The notes under the pieces were generated by a model. That model did no database searches. It worked only from the letters and a program-made list of their open reading frames with translations, and was not told where the DNA came from. A DNA stretch of 24,531 nt from Ruminococcus flavefaciens (GTDB taxonomy: Bacteria > Bacillota > Clostridia > Oscillospirales > Ruminococcaceae). The translations under genes and the position numbers were made by a program. Every line of letters begins with the position of its first letter. The first letter of the stretch is position 1. The DNA lies in assembly GCA_002309635.1 (NCBI GenBank), contig DBXO01000049.1, positions 1 through 24,531 on the forward strand. The letters are read 5' to 3'. Positions 7,185 through 13,366 of this stretch are shown piece by piece.

Positions 7185-7791
7185 TTGAAAATCATCGGTA
7201 TCATACTGCTGATACTTTTCTCTGTTGGACTGATATCTTCATCAAGGGTAAGATACACGAACGCCGTCCGTGGTACGATGATGACTATTTCGATTATCTC
7301 AAGACAGATGCTGTGCTTGAAAAGAAATATTCCGGCAGAGGCAGCTTTGAGACTGCCTGCACTGAATTCAAGAGCGATAACAACAGGATCGACACAATCA
7401 GGGTGTTTTATCCTGCGGAGCTTGCAGACAACAACAGATCCTATCCGATGATCGTTTCGGTCAATGCAAGCGGTACACGGGCAAGAAATTATATGGCTGT
7501 GCTTGACAGGATCGCTTCATGGGGATTTATTCTGGTCGGCAACGATGATCCGCAGTCCGGCACGGGGGGAACTGCATCGCAGACACTTGATCTTATCCTG
7601 AATATCGGTGCTGTCAGCGAATTGTACGGCAAGATCGACAAAAACAATATCGGTATCATGGGATCTTCGCAGGCGGTGCCGGAGCGATGTGTGCAGTTAC
7701 GAATTTTGATAATGGAAAGCTGTATAAGACGATATTCACAGGCAGTGCAGCTGAATTCTTGGAGGAGTATAGCAACGGTAACATTCATTAA
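7185..7791 (+). pseudogene. Broken alpha/beta hydrolase, frameshifted and 3'-truncated
   Basis: The reading starts at TTG 7185 (AGAGG upstream) with a signal/membrane-like segment (IIGIILLILFSVGLI). It then breaks near 7225-7245: the continuing sequence IHERRPWYDDDYFDYLKTDAVL is in another frame. A second shift lies near 7673, where one G is missing from the nucleophile elbow; restoring it would give GSSQGGAGAMCAVTNFDNG. The frame then passes at about 7741 into a tail, AEFLEEYSNGNIH, that matches the end module rather than a hydrolase, so roughly a third of the family's usual length is missing. The original product was probably a dienelactone-hydrolase/chlorophyllase-like serine hydrolase, in operon with the MFS gene. 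Probably inactive. Confidence 0.8.
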
Positions 7792-7824
7792 AAGTTTTTG
7801 TTAATAAATATTTTTAAATAGAAT

Positions 7825-7844
7825 CAGCTCCCGAATGGGAGCTG
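7825..7844 (+). terminator. Conserved hairpin of end module, copy B
   Basis: CAGCTCCC and GGGAGCTG pair perfectly around GAAT, followed by GCTTCTTAT. Stem conserved and loop changed relative to 3867-3886, which points to selection on structure, perhaps as a terminator for the cargo operon. Confidence 0.5.
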
Positions 7845-7876
7845 GCTTCTTATATAACGTTATACCACCTTTTGGC

Positions 7877-7928
7877 CGTGTGAAATTCGTGTGAAAGCGT
7901 GTGAAAAACAACTGTTTTTCTTCACACG
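7877..7928. repeat. Phased CGTGTGA repeats, copy B
   Basis: CGTGTGA begins at 7877, 7888 and 7898, with the same 11 and 10 bp steps as in copy A although the bases between them differ. The inverted TCACACG is at 7922-7928. Conservation of word and phase argues for a protein-binding array. Confidence 0.65.
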
Positions 7929-7973
7929 CGACTGCAAAATTGCAGTTTAAACTGGTTTTTACAGGTAAGAGAA

Positions 7974-8011
7974 AAGCCTGTATTTCGGTGTTTTCCTCGA
8001 AATACAGGCTT
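7974..8011 (-). terminator. Terminator of the tRNA-Leu/tRNA-Ser operon
   Basis: A perfect 14-bp inverted repeat (7974-7987 with 7998-8011) lies just past the tRNA-Ser 3' end. On the minus strand it ends in GGCTTTTCTCTT, a U-rich tail. It overlaps the att-like repeat from 8003. Confidence 0.75.
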
Positions 8012-8042
8012 CTTTAAAAGAGCGGACAGAGAGGGATTCGAA
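8003..8042. repeat. 40-bp att-like direct repeat, right copy overlapping intact tRNA-Ser
   Basis: Identical to 4004-4043. Positions 8023-8042 are the 3' end of the intact tRNA-Ser gene, so the right junction keeps the tRNA functional. Confidence 0.85.
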
Positions 8043-8111
8043 CCCTCGATACGCTATTAACGTATACACGAGTTCCAGTCGTGCGCCTTAGACCAGCTCA
8101 GCCATCTGTCC
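8023..8111 (-). tRNA. tRNA-Ser (anticodon GGA)
   Basis: An 89-nt gene on the minus strand. GGACAGA at the 5' end pairs with TCTGTCC, followed by discriminator G. The anticodon loop is CTGGAAC with anticodon GGA, and a long variable arm (GTATACGTTAATAGCGTAT) precedes a normal T arm with GGTTCGAATCC, all typical of class II tRNA-Ser. CCA is not encoded. Its 3' end is the integration target. It follows tRNA-Leu by 6 nt in the same transcript. Confidence 0.95.
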
Positions 8112-8117
8112 ATACTT

Positions 8118-8202
8118 TGGTGCGAGTAATGGGACTTGAACCCATACGTCTCTCGACACACGCCCCTCAAACGTGCCTGTCTGCCTATTCCAGCACACTC
8201 GC
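8118..8202 (-). tRNA. tRNA-Leu (anticodon GAG)
   Basis: An 85-nt gene including an encoded CCA at 8120-8118. GCGAGTG at the 5' end pairs with TACTCGC. The anticodon stem CACGT/GCGTG encloses TTGAGGG, giving anticodon GAG; the class II variable arm and GGTTCAAGTCC T arm fit tRNA-Leu. First gene of the tRNA operon. Confidence 0.93.
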
Positions 8203-8215
8203 AAAGTACTTAAAT

Positions 8216-8244
8216 ATTATACAACAAACAGGAACAAAAGTCAA
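8216..8244 (-). promoter_or_regulatory. Promoter of the tRNA operon
   Basis: On the minus strand TTGACT (8244-8239), 17 bp, and TATAAT (8221-8216) lie directly upstream of tRNA-Leu. The remaining 8245-8448 region is very AT-rich and holds only the spo0A promoter elements. Confidence 0.85.
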
Positions 8245-8358
8245 GTACTTTTTTAATAAAAAATAATTTATACCAATAATTAACTAAAATATAACAAAAC
8301 TAATATAAAATACTATTTAAAAACTTCTAATAAAATAAAAAAACATAAATCCCGGATA

Positions 8359-8414
8359 TTCGACATTTTACGTTAAAATTCCACCTTGAAATCCTGTTGA
8401 TACTGTAGTAAAAT
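8359..8414 (+). promoter_or_regulatory. spo0A promoter with upstream 0A box
   Basis: TTGAAA (8386-8391), 17 bp, TAAAAT (8409-8414) precede the gene. TTCGACA at 8359-8365 is an exact reverse-complement match to the Spo0A binding core TGTCGAA, about 20 bp above the -35. This suggests autoregulation. Confidence 0.6.
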
Positions 8415-8448
8415 ATAAAAAGTAGAAAACAGGAAAGGAGTATCCGTT

Positions 8449-9201
8449 ATGGAAAACGAAACTATCAAAGTGCTGATTGGTGACAATTCAGCAGCAAACG
8501 GAGTAAAAGCAGCAGCAAAGTTAAGACAAGGCGGCATGATAGCTTACACAAGAAAAAAGGACGGCGAAGTTATATTCGATTCAATAATCAATGACAGACC
8601 CGACGTAGTTATCACTGCCCTGACAATGCAGGATACAGATGCCATTGCACTGATAAGCCGTGTAAAGGAGCAACTGATAAATATCCCTGTATTCATTGTG
8701 GCATCAGATGTCAGGAACAGCTTCATAGAGAGGCAGGTCCTTGCTAACGGTGCGTCATATTTTCTTTCAGAACCCTTCGATTTTGACGAGCTTGTGTCGA
8801 TAGTCAAATCGGTCTGCGGGAAAAAGCTTTCAACGGTCTGTACAGATACGGAAATAATCGTTACAGACGTAATACAGAAGATCGGAGTTCCCGCACACAT
8901 CAAAGGCTATCACTATCTCCGCACCGCGATAATAAGTGCCATAAACAACATTCAGCTTATGGAAAGCGTTACAAAGCAGCTTTATCCATGTGTCGCCAAG
9001 AAATATGCCACGACCTCATCAAGGGTCGAGAGAGCAATACGTCATGCAATCGAAATCGCATGGGACAGAGGCAACAGCGAAGTAATAAACAGCTTTTTCG
9101 GCTATTCTGTCAAAAGCTACAGAGGACGTCCGACAAATTCCGAATTCATAGCACTTGTGACCGATAAGTTACGTCTCAAGTTAAAAAAGACATTATCCTG
9201 A
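8449..9201 (+). CDS. spo0A: Spo0A-type regulator with degenerate receiver domain
   Basis: A 250-residue protein with AAAGGAG before the ATG. The C-terminal DNA-binding domain (about 138-250) is plainly Spo0A: IGVPAHIKGYHYLRTAI (145-161), KKYATTSSRVERAIRHAIEI (184-203) and PTNSEFIALVTDKLRL. Spo0A is the master response regulator of sporulation and stationary phase in Firmicutes. The N-terminal receiver fold is kept (GASYF...EPFD near 101-111), but key residues are not. The acidic pair reads D12-N13, the phospho-acceptor position in PDVVITALTM is Ala57, and the conserved Lys before PFD is Glu108. Phosphorelay control is therefore probably lost while DNA binding is kept. An exact 0A box lies upstream. 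The gene call is strong; loss of phosphorylation is inferred from residues. Confidence 0.9.
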   Translation: MENETIKVLIGDNSAANGVKAAAKLRQGGMIAYTRKKDGEVIFDSIINDRPDVVITALTMQDTDAIALISRVKEQLINIPVFIVASDVRNSFIERQVLANGASYFLSEPFDFDELVSIVKSVCGKKLSTVCTDTEIIVTDVIQKIGVPAHIKGYHYLRTAIISAINNIQLMESVTKQLYPCVAKKYATTSSRVERAIRHAIEIAWDRGNSEVINSFFGYSVKSYRGRPTNSEFIALVTDKLRLKLKKTLS

Positions 9202-9235
9202 AAACTGAAAACATAATAATTCCATGACCCACCTA

Positions 9236-9263
9236 ATAAAAGTGCCTTAATTGGCACTTTTAT
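9236..9263 (+). terminator. Terminator after spo0A
   Basis: ATAAAAGTGCC (9236-9246) pairs with GGCACTTTTAT (9253-9263), followed by TTATTTC. It ends the spo0A transcript and separates it from the next promoter. Confidence 0.75.
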
Positions 9264-9293
9264 TTATTTCCATCGGAATTAATTCCGCAAACA

Positions 9294-9322
9294 TTGATTT
9301 ATACTTGCGGATATGGTATAAT
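9294..9322 (+). promoter_or_regulatory. Promoter of the orphan PglX C-terminal gene
   Basis: TTGATT (9294-9299), 17 bp, TATAAT (9317-9322). Transcription should begin near 9329, which rules out an ATG at 9328 and supports the start at 9355. Confidence 0.75.
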
Positions 9323-9354
9323 CATATATGAAAAAAGCTTTACAGGAGAAGAAA

Positions 9355-10224
9355 ATGTCCGAACTTATCTCAAACAGATTCAAAAAATGGGAAAAAATCT
9401 GCTCTGACAGATTTAACAGGCTCAAGGAAAACGAGGAAAAGCTCAACAGCTTCTTCATAGATCTATACGGTATAGGCGATGAGATATCTCCCGAGGTAGA
9501 CGAAAGATACATTACAGTACGAAAAGCACTGCTGCAGCGTGAAATAAAAAGCCTTATAAGCTATGCTGTAGGCTGTATCTTCGGAAGGTACTCCCTTGAC
9601 AAAGAAGGGCTGTGCTATGCAGGCGGAGACTGGAACGCCTCAGATTATTCGACAGTTATCCCCTGCTCTGACAATATAATGACCATAAACAGTACAGATA
9701 ACGGACTTTTTGCTGCTCTTATGGATTTTTTTGAAGCTGCATACGGCAAGGATACTCTTGAAGAAAACCTTGGCTTTATCGCCGAAGCTCTTGGCGGAAA
9801 TGGTGAGCCTCGCAATGTCATCTTCATGTACCTACGCAAAAGCTTTTATTCCGATCATGTAAAAATATACAAAAAAAGGCCGATATACTGGGAGTTCACA
9901 TCAGGCAGCAAAGGAGCTTTCAAGGCTCTCATGTACATTCACCGCTACAATGAAGCAACTCTTTCATTACTTGAAAAAGGCTATGTTATTCCCCGCTGTG
10001 AAGCTTTTAGAGCCGAGCTGAAAAAGCTAAGTGAGGAGCTCAGGGTCACCTCCGGCCCGGAACGAACTGCTCTTCGCCGTGATATAAGCCGTTTGCAGAC
10101 ATTGTTGCTTGAAATGGAGGACTATATACACAGAGTCCACGCCCTTGCTCTGCAGAATATAAAACTTGACCTTGACGACGGCGTGAAATTCAATTATGAA
10201 AAGCTAAAGGACATACTCGCTTGA
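9355..10224 (+). CDS. Stand-alone C-terminal part of BREX methyltransferase PglX
   Basis: A 289-residue protein. The ATG at 9355 has AGGAGA eight bases upstream and lies 33 bp after a TATAAT. The sequence follows the C-terminal quarter of PglX/BrxX, the roughly 1,200-residue adenine methyltransferase of BREX phage-defence systems: FFIDLYGIGDEISPEV (33-48), ISYAVGCIFGRYSLDKEGL (68-86), YAGGDW, TLEENLGFIAEALGG, YKKRPIYWEF (172-181), FKALMYIHRY (189-198), a coiled-coil-like helix at about 225-265, and LDLDDGVKFNYEKL near the end. The SAM-binding and NPPY motifs are absent, so it cannot methylate DNA by itself. No other BREX gene is in the window. The open frame is intact and has its own promoter and terminator, so it may be a domesticated or regulatory piece rather than debris. 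Homology strong, role unknown. Confidence 0.8.
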   Translation: MSELISNRFKKWEKICSDRFNRLKENEEKLNSFFIDLYGIGDEISPEVDERYITVRKALLQREIKSLISYAVGCIFGRYSLDKEGLCYAGGDWNASDYSTVIPCSDNIMTINSTDNGLFAALMDFFEAAYGKDTLEENLGFIAEALGGNGEPRNVIFMYLRKSFYSDHVKIYKKRPIYWEFTSGSKGAFKALMYIHRYNEATLSLLEKGYVIPRCEAFRAELKKLSEELRVTSGPERTALRRDISRLQTLLLEMEDYIHRVHALALQNIKLDLDDGVKFNYEKLKDILA

Positions 10225-10231
10225 TTATACT

Positions 10232-10263
10232 AAAATCTGTATTCAATAATGAATACAGATTTT
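10232..10263. terminator. Bidirectional terminator between convergent genes
   Basis: AAAATCTGTATTCA (10232-10245) and TGAATACAGATTTT (10250-10263) are a perfect 14-bp inverted repeat around ATAA. A and T runs on both sides serve the PglX-like gene and the K+ channel operon. Confidence 0.85.
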
Positions 10264-11246
10264 TATTTATGTTTTCCCTTTACGAGCTTGTCTGTTTTTA
10301 CGATGATTATATCGTTCTTTTTCAGCTTTATGGTTTCGGTGGGGACTATTACAAGTTCGCCACGCAGAATGACAAGTACGCTTATATTGTACTTCTCGGA
10401 AGCTTCTGCAACGGTCATGCCTTTGAAAGCGCTTTTATCATCAACAAGTATCTCGCCCACATCGCTTATATCGCTGAACCTTGCCTCTGAATTCTGCTTT
10501 TTTGTGTACTGCTCAACAAATCCTGCGCTTATGATACCTGTTGGCACAGCTACGACACCGACACCGAGAAACGCTATAAGTATAGCCATTATCTTTCCTA
10601 TGACAGTTATAGGGTAAATATCTCCGTATCCAACGGTAAGAAGTGTGGATACGCTCCACCATATTCCCGAAAAGGCGTTTTTGAACGCTTCGGGCTGAGC
10701 TTCATGCTCGGCGCTGTATATTCCGAGAGATGACGCAAGCATCAGCACTACGATTATAAATACTGACGATATGATCTGATTCTTCTTTTCAACAAGAACA
10801 GAGGTTATAACATGAAATGAGTCATAATGTGCATTTACTCTGAAAAGATGAAGTATCCTTACTACTCTGAGCATTCTGAAAACTATGAATCCGTCAAGGA
10901 AGAAGAACGGAAGTATGGTCAGAAGATCAACTATGCCGTCAAATGAGTATAGGAATCTCAGCTGTGCCTTGGCACTTCTCTTTTCAGGATAAAGATAGCA
11001 AGCTGTCCATATCCTGAGGATGTATTCTATGCAGAATACGGATACCGTGACTGCTTCGATAACTCTGAATAACGGCTTCAAGCCTGAAAGCTCATCGAAA
11101 GTATCAAGAAAAACAGTAAGAATGTTCAGTATAATGATAGTAACTATGAACCAATCGAAGGAACGGCTGATAAGATCGTCCTTGTTTCCTATCTGAATAA
11201 TATCGAATATTCTTTTTTTAAGTGACTTTTTTCTGATCTCACCCAA
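10263..11246 (-). CDS. Voltage-gated-type K+ channel with RCK_C (TrkA-C) domain
   Basis: A 327-residue protein with six membrane segments. S4 carries regularly spaced arginines (FRMLRVVRILHLFRV, 123-137), the pore helix is followed by the selectivity filter TVGYGD (204-209), and S6 follows. Residues about 272-322 form a C-terminal RCK_C/TrkA-C-like domain (VAEASEKYNISVL, VPTETIKLKKNDIIIV) that in relatives binds ligands such as Ca2+ or nucleotides. It should conduct K+ across the cell membrane under control of voltage and a cytosolic signal. The TTG start at 11246 overlaps the dGTPase gene end by 8 bp, implying translational coupling; GGAG lies about 10 bases upstream. It is the last gene of the five-gene operon. 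Fold and ion are clear; gating ligand unknown. Confidence 0.88.
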   Translation of the reverse strand: MGEIRKKSLKKRIFDIIQIGNKDDLISRSFDWFIVTIIILNILTVFLDTFDELSGLKPLFRVIEAVTVSVFCIEYILRIWTACYLYPEKRSAKAQLRFLYSFDGIVDLLTILPFFFLDGFIVFRMLRVVRILHLFRVNAHYDSFHVITSVLVEKKNQIISSVFIIVVLMLASSLGIYSAEHEAQPEAFKNAFSGIWWSVSTLLTVGYGDIYPITVIGKIMAILIAFLGVGVVAVPTGIISAGFVEQYTKKQNSEARFSDISDVGEILVDDKSAFKGMTVAEASEKYNISVLVILRGELVIVPTETIKLKKNDIIIVKTDKLVKGKHK

Positions 11247-12663
11247 TTCCGCTCAACTCCGTATAAAGTTTTTTCGCATAACTGTCAGTCATTCCGCATA
11301 TATAATCAGTCACAAGCATAAGCCTCAGATAAAGCTTCTCCGTTTCGTTCTTTCCTTCGGAGCCGAACCTGTAAGCGCGTATATAGTTTTCGGAAACCAG
11401 CCGCAAAACTCGCTGTTCAATAGCAGAGCCCGCGTAATCTGTATCAAAAACGACCGCAGCCCTCGTTAGCTTGCTGAGAAGAAACTCGTATATCTCCCCT
11501 GCTCCGATCTCCAGTGAATATATCTCCTTTGAGCAGAAAACAAAACGGTAAGCCATATCTCCGAGAGCAAATGCAAGCGTCTCTGAATCTGAAGCCGCAA
11601 GAAGCTCCCGCGGGAAATCACCATCCATAATAGCGCTGTAATTGTCGATAAACGAAGCAGAAGCCGCTCTGAGAAGAACTCCCTGCACATAGATTATCCA
11701 CCTCTGAACAGCATTCTGCTCAGGCGAGGAAAGCTGCTTTTCCAGTGCCTGACCGTAATAGTATTCAAGCTTGCTGACAGCTCTTTCCATGACAGCTTTT
11801 TGCTTTTCATTGCCGCATTTGCTAATATATGTATTTTTCAGTTCAAAAATAAGCTTAGGACAGGTCAGGAATCCTTTTTTTACAGCATCCTCCATGTCTG
11901 CGGTCTTATAGGCGATATCATCGGCAGATTCAAGAATGAATGCAAGAGGGTGACGGCAGTTCACGGCTCCCGTATTTTTTACGATATCCTCGTAAATATC
12001 CCTGTCGGCATAGTAATAGCCCATTTTCTTGTCCTTGATATTGCCGCTTTTTTTATTCACCGCGGTAGATGGCACAGGATATTTTATAATGGTATTCAGC
12101 AGACCGTATGTGAGATTCATGCCGTTTTCGTCCACAAGGTAATGGAGCTTCGTCAGCAGCCGCAACGCCTGTGCATTGCCCTCAAAATGATACAGATCCT
12201 CCCTCATCTGAGGCTCAAGCAGTTCATCGAGCTTTTTACCGCCCAGTTCCATTTTCGGAAGATTTCTCACGAACCAGTCACGCACAAAGTCTTCGCCGAA
12301 GTGACCGAAAGGAGGATTGCCTATATCATGGATAAGTCCCGCACATTCAAGTATACTGCAAATCTTTTCTATATCCTGAGCTTCAAGCCCGCTGTCTTTT
12401 ACTTCTGCCACTATCCTGCGGAATATCATCTGTCCGAGTGACTTGGCAAAAGAGGATACCTCAAGTGAATGAGTAAGACGGGTCCTGACAAAATCTCCCC
12501 TGTCAAGAGGGAAAACCTGTGTTTTATCCTGCAAGCGTCTGAATGAAGCGCTGCCGATTATCCTGTGATAGTCCCTCTGGAACTCGTTTCTCGGGTCGTC
12601 GCTAACAGATGTGGTAGAGTAGCCTCTGCGTCTTTTTTCACATAATAATTTTTTCCAGTTCAT
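11239..12663 (-). CDS. dgt: dGTPase (deoxyguanosinetriphosphate triphosphohydrolase)
   Basis: A 474-residue HD-domain protein. The N-terminus has SASFRRLQDKTQVFP (38-52) and TRLTHSLEVSS (61-71), whose H65 is the first metal ligand. GLIHDIGNPPFGHFGE (109-124) gives the HD pair 112-113, and ESADDIAYKTADMEDA carries the late Asp. This is the pattern of dGTPases, which hydrolyse dGTP (some also other dNTPs) to the nucleoside and triphosphate, balancing dNTP pools and sometimes limiting phage. The ATG at 12663 lies inside the end of sfsA (26-bp overlap) and its end overlaps the K+ channel gene by 8 bp. Length fits the longer, E. coli-type subfamily. Confidence 0.92.
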   Translation of the reverse strand: MNWKKLLCEKRRRGYSTTSVSDDPRNEFQRDYHRIIGSASFRRLQDKTQVFPLDRGDFVRTRLTHSLEVSSFAKSLGQMIFRRIVAEVKDSGLEAQDIEKICSILECAGLIHDIGNPPFGHFGEDFVRDWFVRNLPKMELGGKKLDELLEPQMREDLYHFEGNAQALRLLTKLHYLVDENGMNLTYGLLNTIIKYPVPSTAVNKKSGNIKDKKMGYYYADRDIYEDIVKNTGAVNCRHPLAFILESADDIAYKTADMEDAVKKGFLTCPKLIFELKNTYISKCGNEKQKAVMERAVSKLEYYYGQALEKQLSSPEQNAVQRWIIYVQGVLLRAASASFIDNYSAIMDGDFPRELLAASDSETLAFALGDMAYRFVFCSKEIYSLEIGAGEIYEFLLSKLTRAAVVFDTDYAGSAIEQRVLRLVSENYIRAYRFGSEGKNETEKLYLRLMLVTDYICGMTDSYAKKLYTELSGIG

Positions 12664-13366
12664 TATCCTGCTCCGTATTTATAGAAATTGGTTTATCGAT
12701 GGATATGCTTTCGGGTGTGACTATACAATCATAGGCAAGAAGATTTACACCCTCTGCCTGTGCGGCTCTCAATGCGTCTCCGAATGCCTTATGTGTAACA
12801 TCATTGGGCCGGAACTCCCTTATCCCTTTCATCTGTATCACAAAAAGGATATATGCTCCGTATCCGGCCTTTCGGGCTTTTATAAGCTCGTTTATATGCT
12901 TCAGCCCCCGTTCTGTGGGAGCGTCGGGGAAATAAGCCGTACCGTCATATTCAAGAGTAACGCCCTTGACCTCAAGGAATGTTATATTTCCTCTGTCCTC
13001 TATGCGGAAGTCAAAGCGCGATGCTCCGTATGTGTATTCACGCCTTATATCTGCATTTCTTGAAAACAGTGTTCCCTTTCTCAGCCATTCCTCCGTAACT
13101 TCATTGGGTATCTGCGAATCCATATTGACCAACATATCAGGACTGCCCTCATTCTCCTTTTCCACAGCAACAAGGTCGTATTTCGTCCTGCGCATAGGAT
13201 TGTCCGAGCCTTCAAGATATACCGTACAGCCTTTCACGAGAAGTTCCCTGCACCTGCCGGTATTCTTGACATGAACAGTCTGCACCGAGCCGTCCAGCAG
13301 GACATTTGCTATGAATCTGTTGGGGCGGTCTATAAACTCAGCCTTTCTTATATGATGGTATCTCAT
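12638..13366 (-). CDS. sfsA: SfsA family protein (DNA/RNA nuclease SfsA)
   Basis: A 242-residue protein. The ATG at 13366 (MRYHHIRKAEFIDRPNRF) is chosen because it is the usual SfsA start and has AAGGA just upstream; a longer frame would run deep into the preceding gene. Family marks include HVKNTGRCRELL, SRFDFRI, TFLEVKGVTLEYDG (a D-x(n)-E-x-K nuclease-like core), FPDAPTERGLKH and GYGAYILFVIQM. SfsA was named for stimulation of maltose metabolism in E. coli, and the fold contains OB and PD-(D/E)xK-like parts; the exact role is unsettled. It overlaps the GT-C gene by 29 bp upstream and dgt by 26 bp downstream. Confidence 0.93.
   Translation of the reverse strand: MRYHHIRKAEFIDRPNRFIANVLLDGSVQTVHVKNTGRCRELLVKGCTVYLEGSDNPMRRTKYDLVAVEKENEGSPDMLVNMDSQIPNEVTEEWLRKGTLFSRNADIRREYTYGASRFDFRIEDRGNITFLEVKGVTLEYDGTAYFPDAPTERGLKHINELIKARKAGYGAYILFVIQMKGIREFRPNDVTHKAFGDALRAAQAEGVNLLAYDCIVTPESISIDKPISINTEQDNELEKIIM

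Larger units (their letters stand above)
4004..8042. mobile_element. About 4-kb cargo between att-like repeats at tRNA-Ser (CIME-like)
   Basis: The segment is bounded by the 40-bp perfect repeats at 4004-4043 and 8003-8042. It carries a TetR-type regulator, an esterase-like protein, an MFS transporter and a broken hydrolase, but no integrase, excisionase or transfer gene. Because the sequence just left of the left repeat (3768-4003) also matches the sequence just left of the right repeat (7741-8002), the simplest reading is two elements with the same right end integrated in tandem. Elements bounded by att sites but lacking a recombinase are known as CIMEs (for example in Streptococcus thermophilus). 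Mobility is inferred. Confidence 0.65.
7741..8042 (+). repeat. Element end module, copy B
   Basis: This stretch aligns with 3768-4043. It holds the tail encoding AEFLEEYSNG (7741-7791), the hairpin with the same 8-bp stem (7825-7844), CGTGTGA at 7877, 7888 and 7898, inverted TCACACG at 7922-7928, and the 40-bp repeat at 8003-8042. It additionally contains the full hairpin at 7974-8011. No gene is seen between 7792 and 8022. Confidence 0.8.

Noticed and set aside
9328..9354. Earlier ATG for the PglX-like gene
   Set aside because: It is six bases after the -10 TATAAT, so it would be at or before the transcription start. The ATG at 9355 has a proper ribosome binding site.
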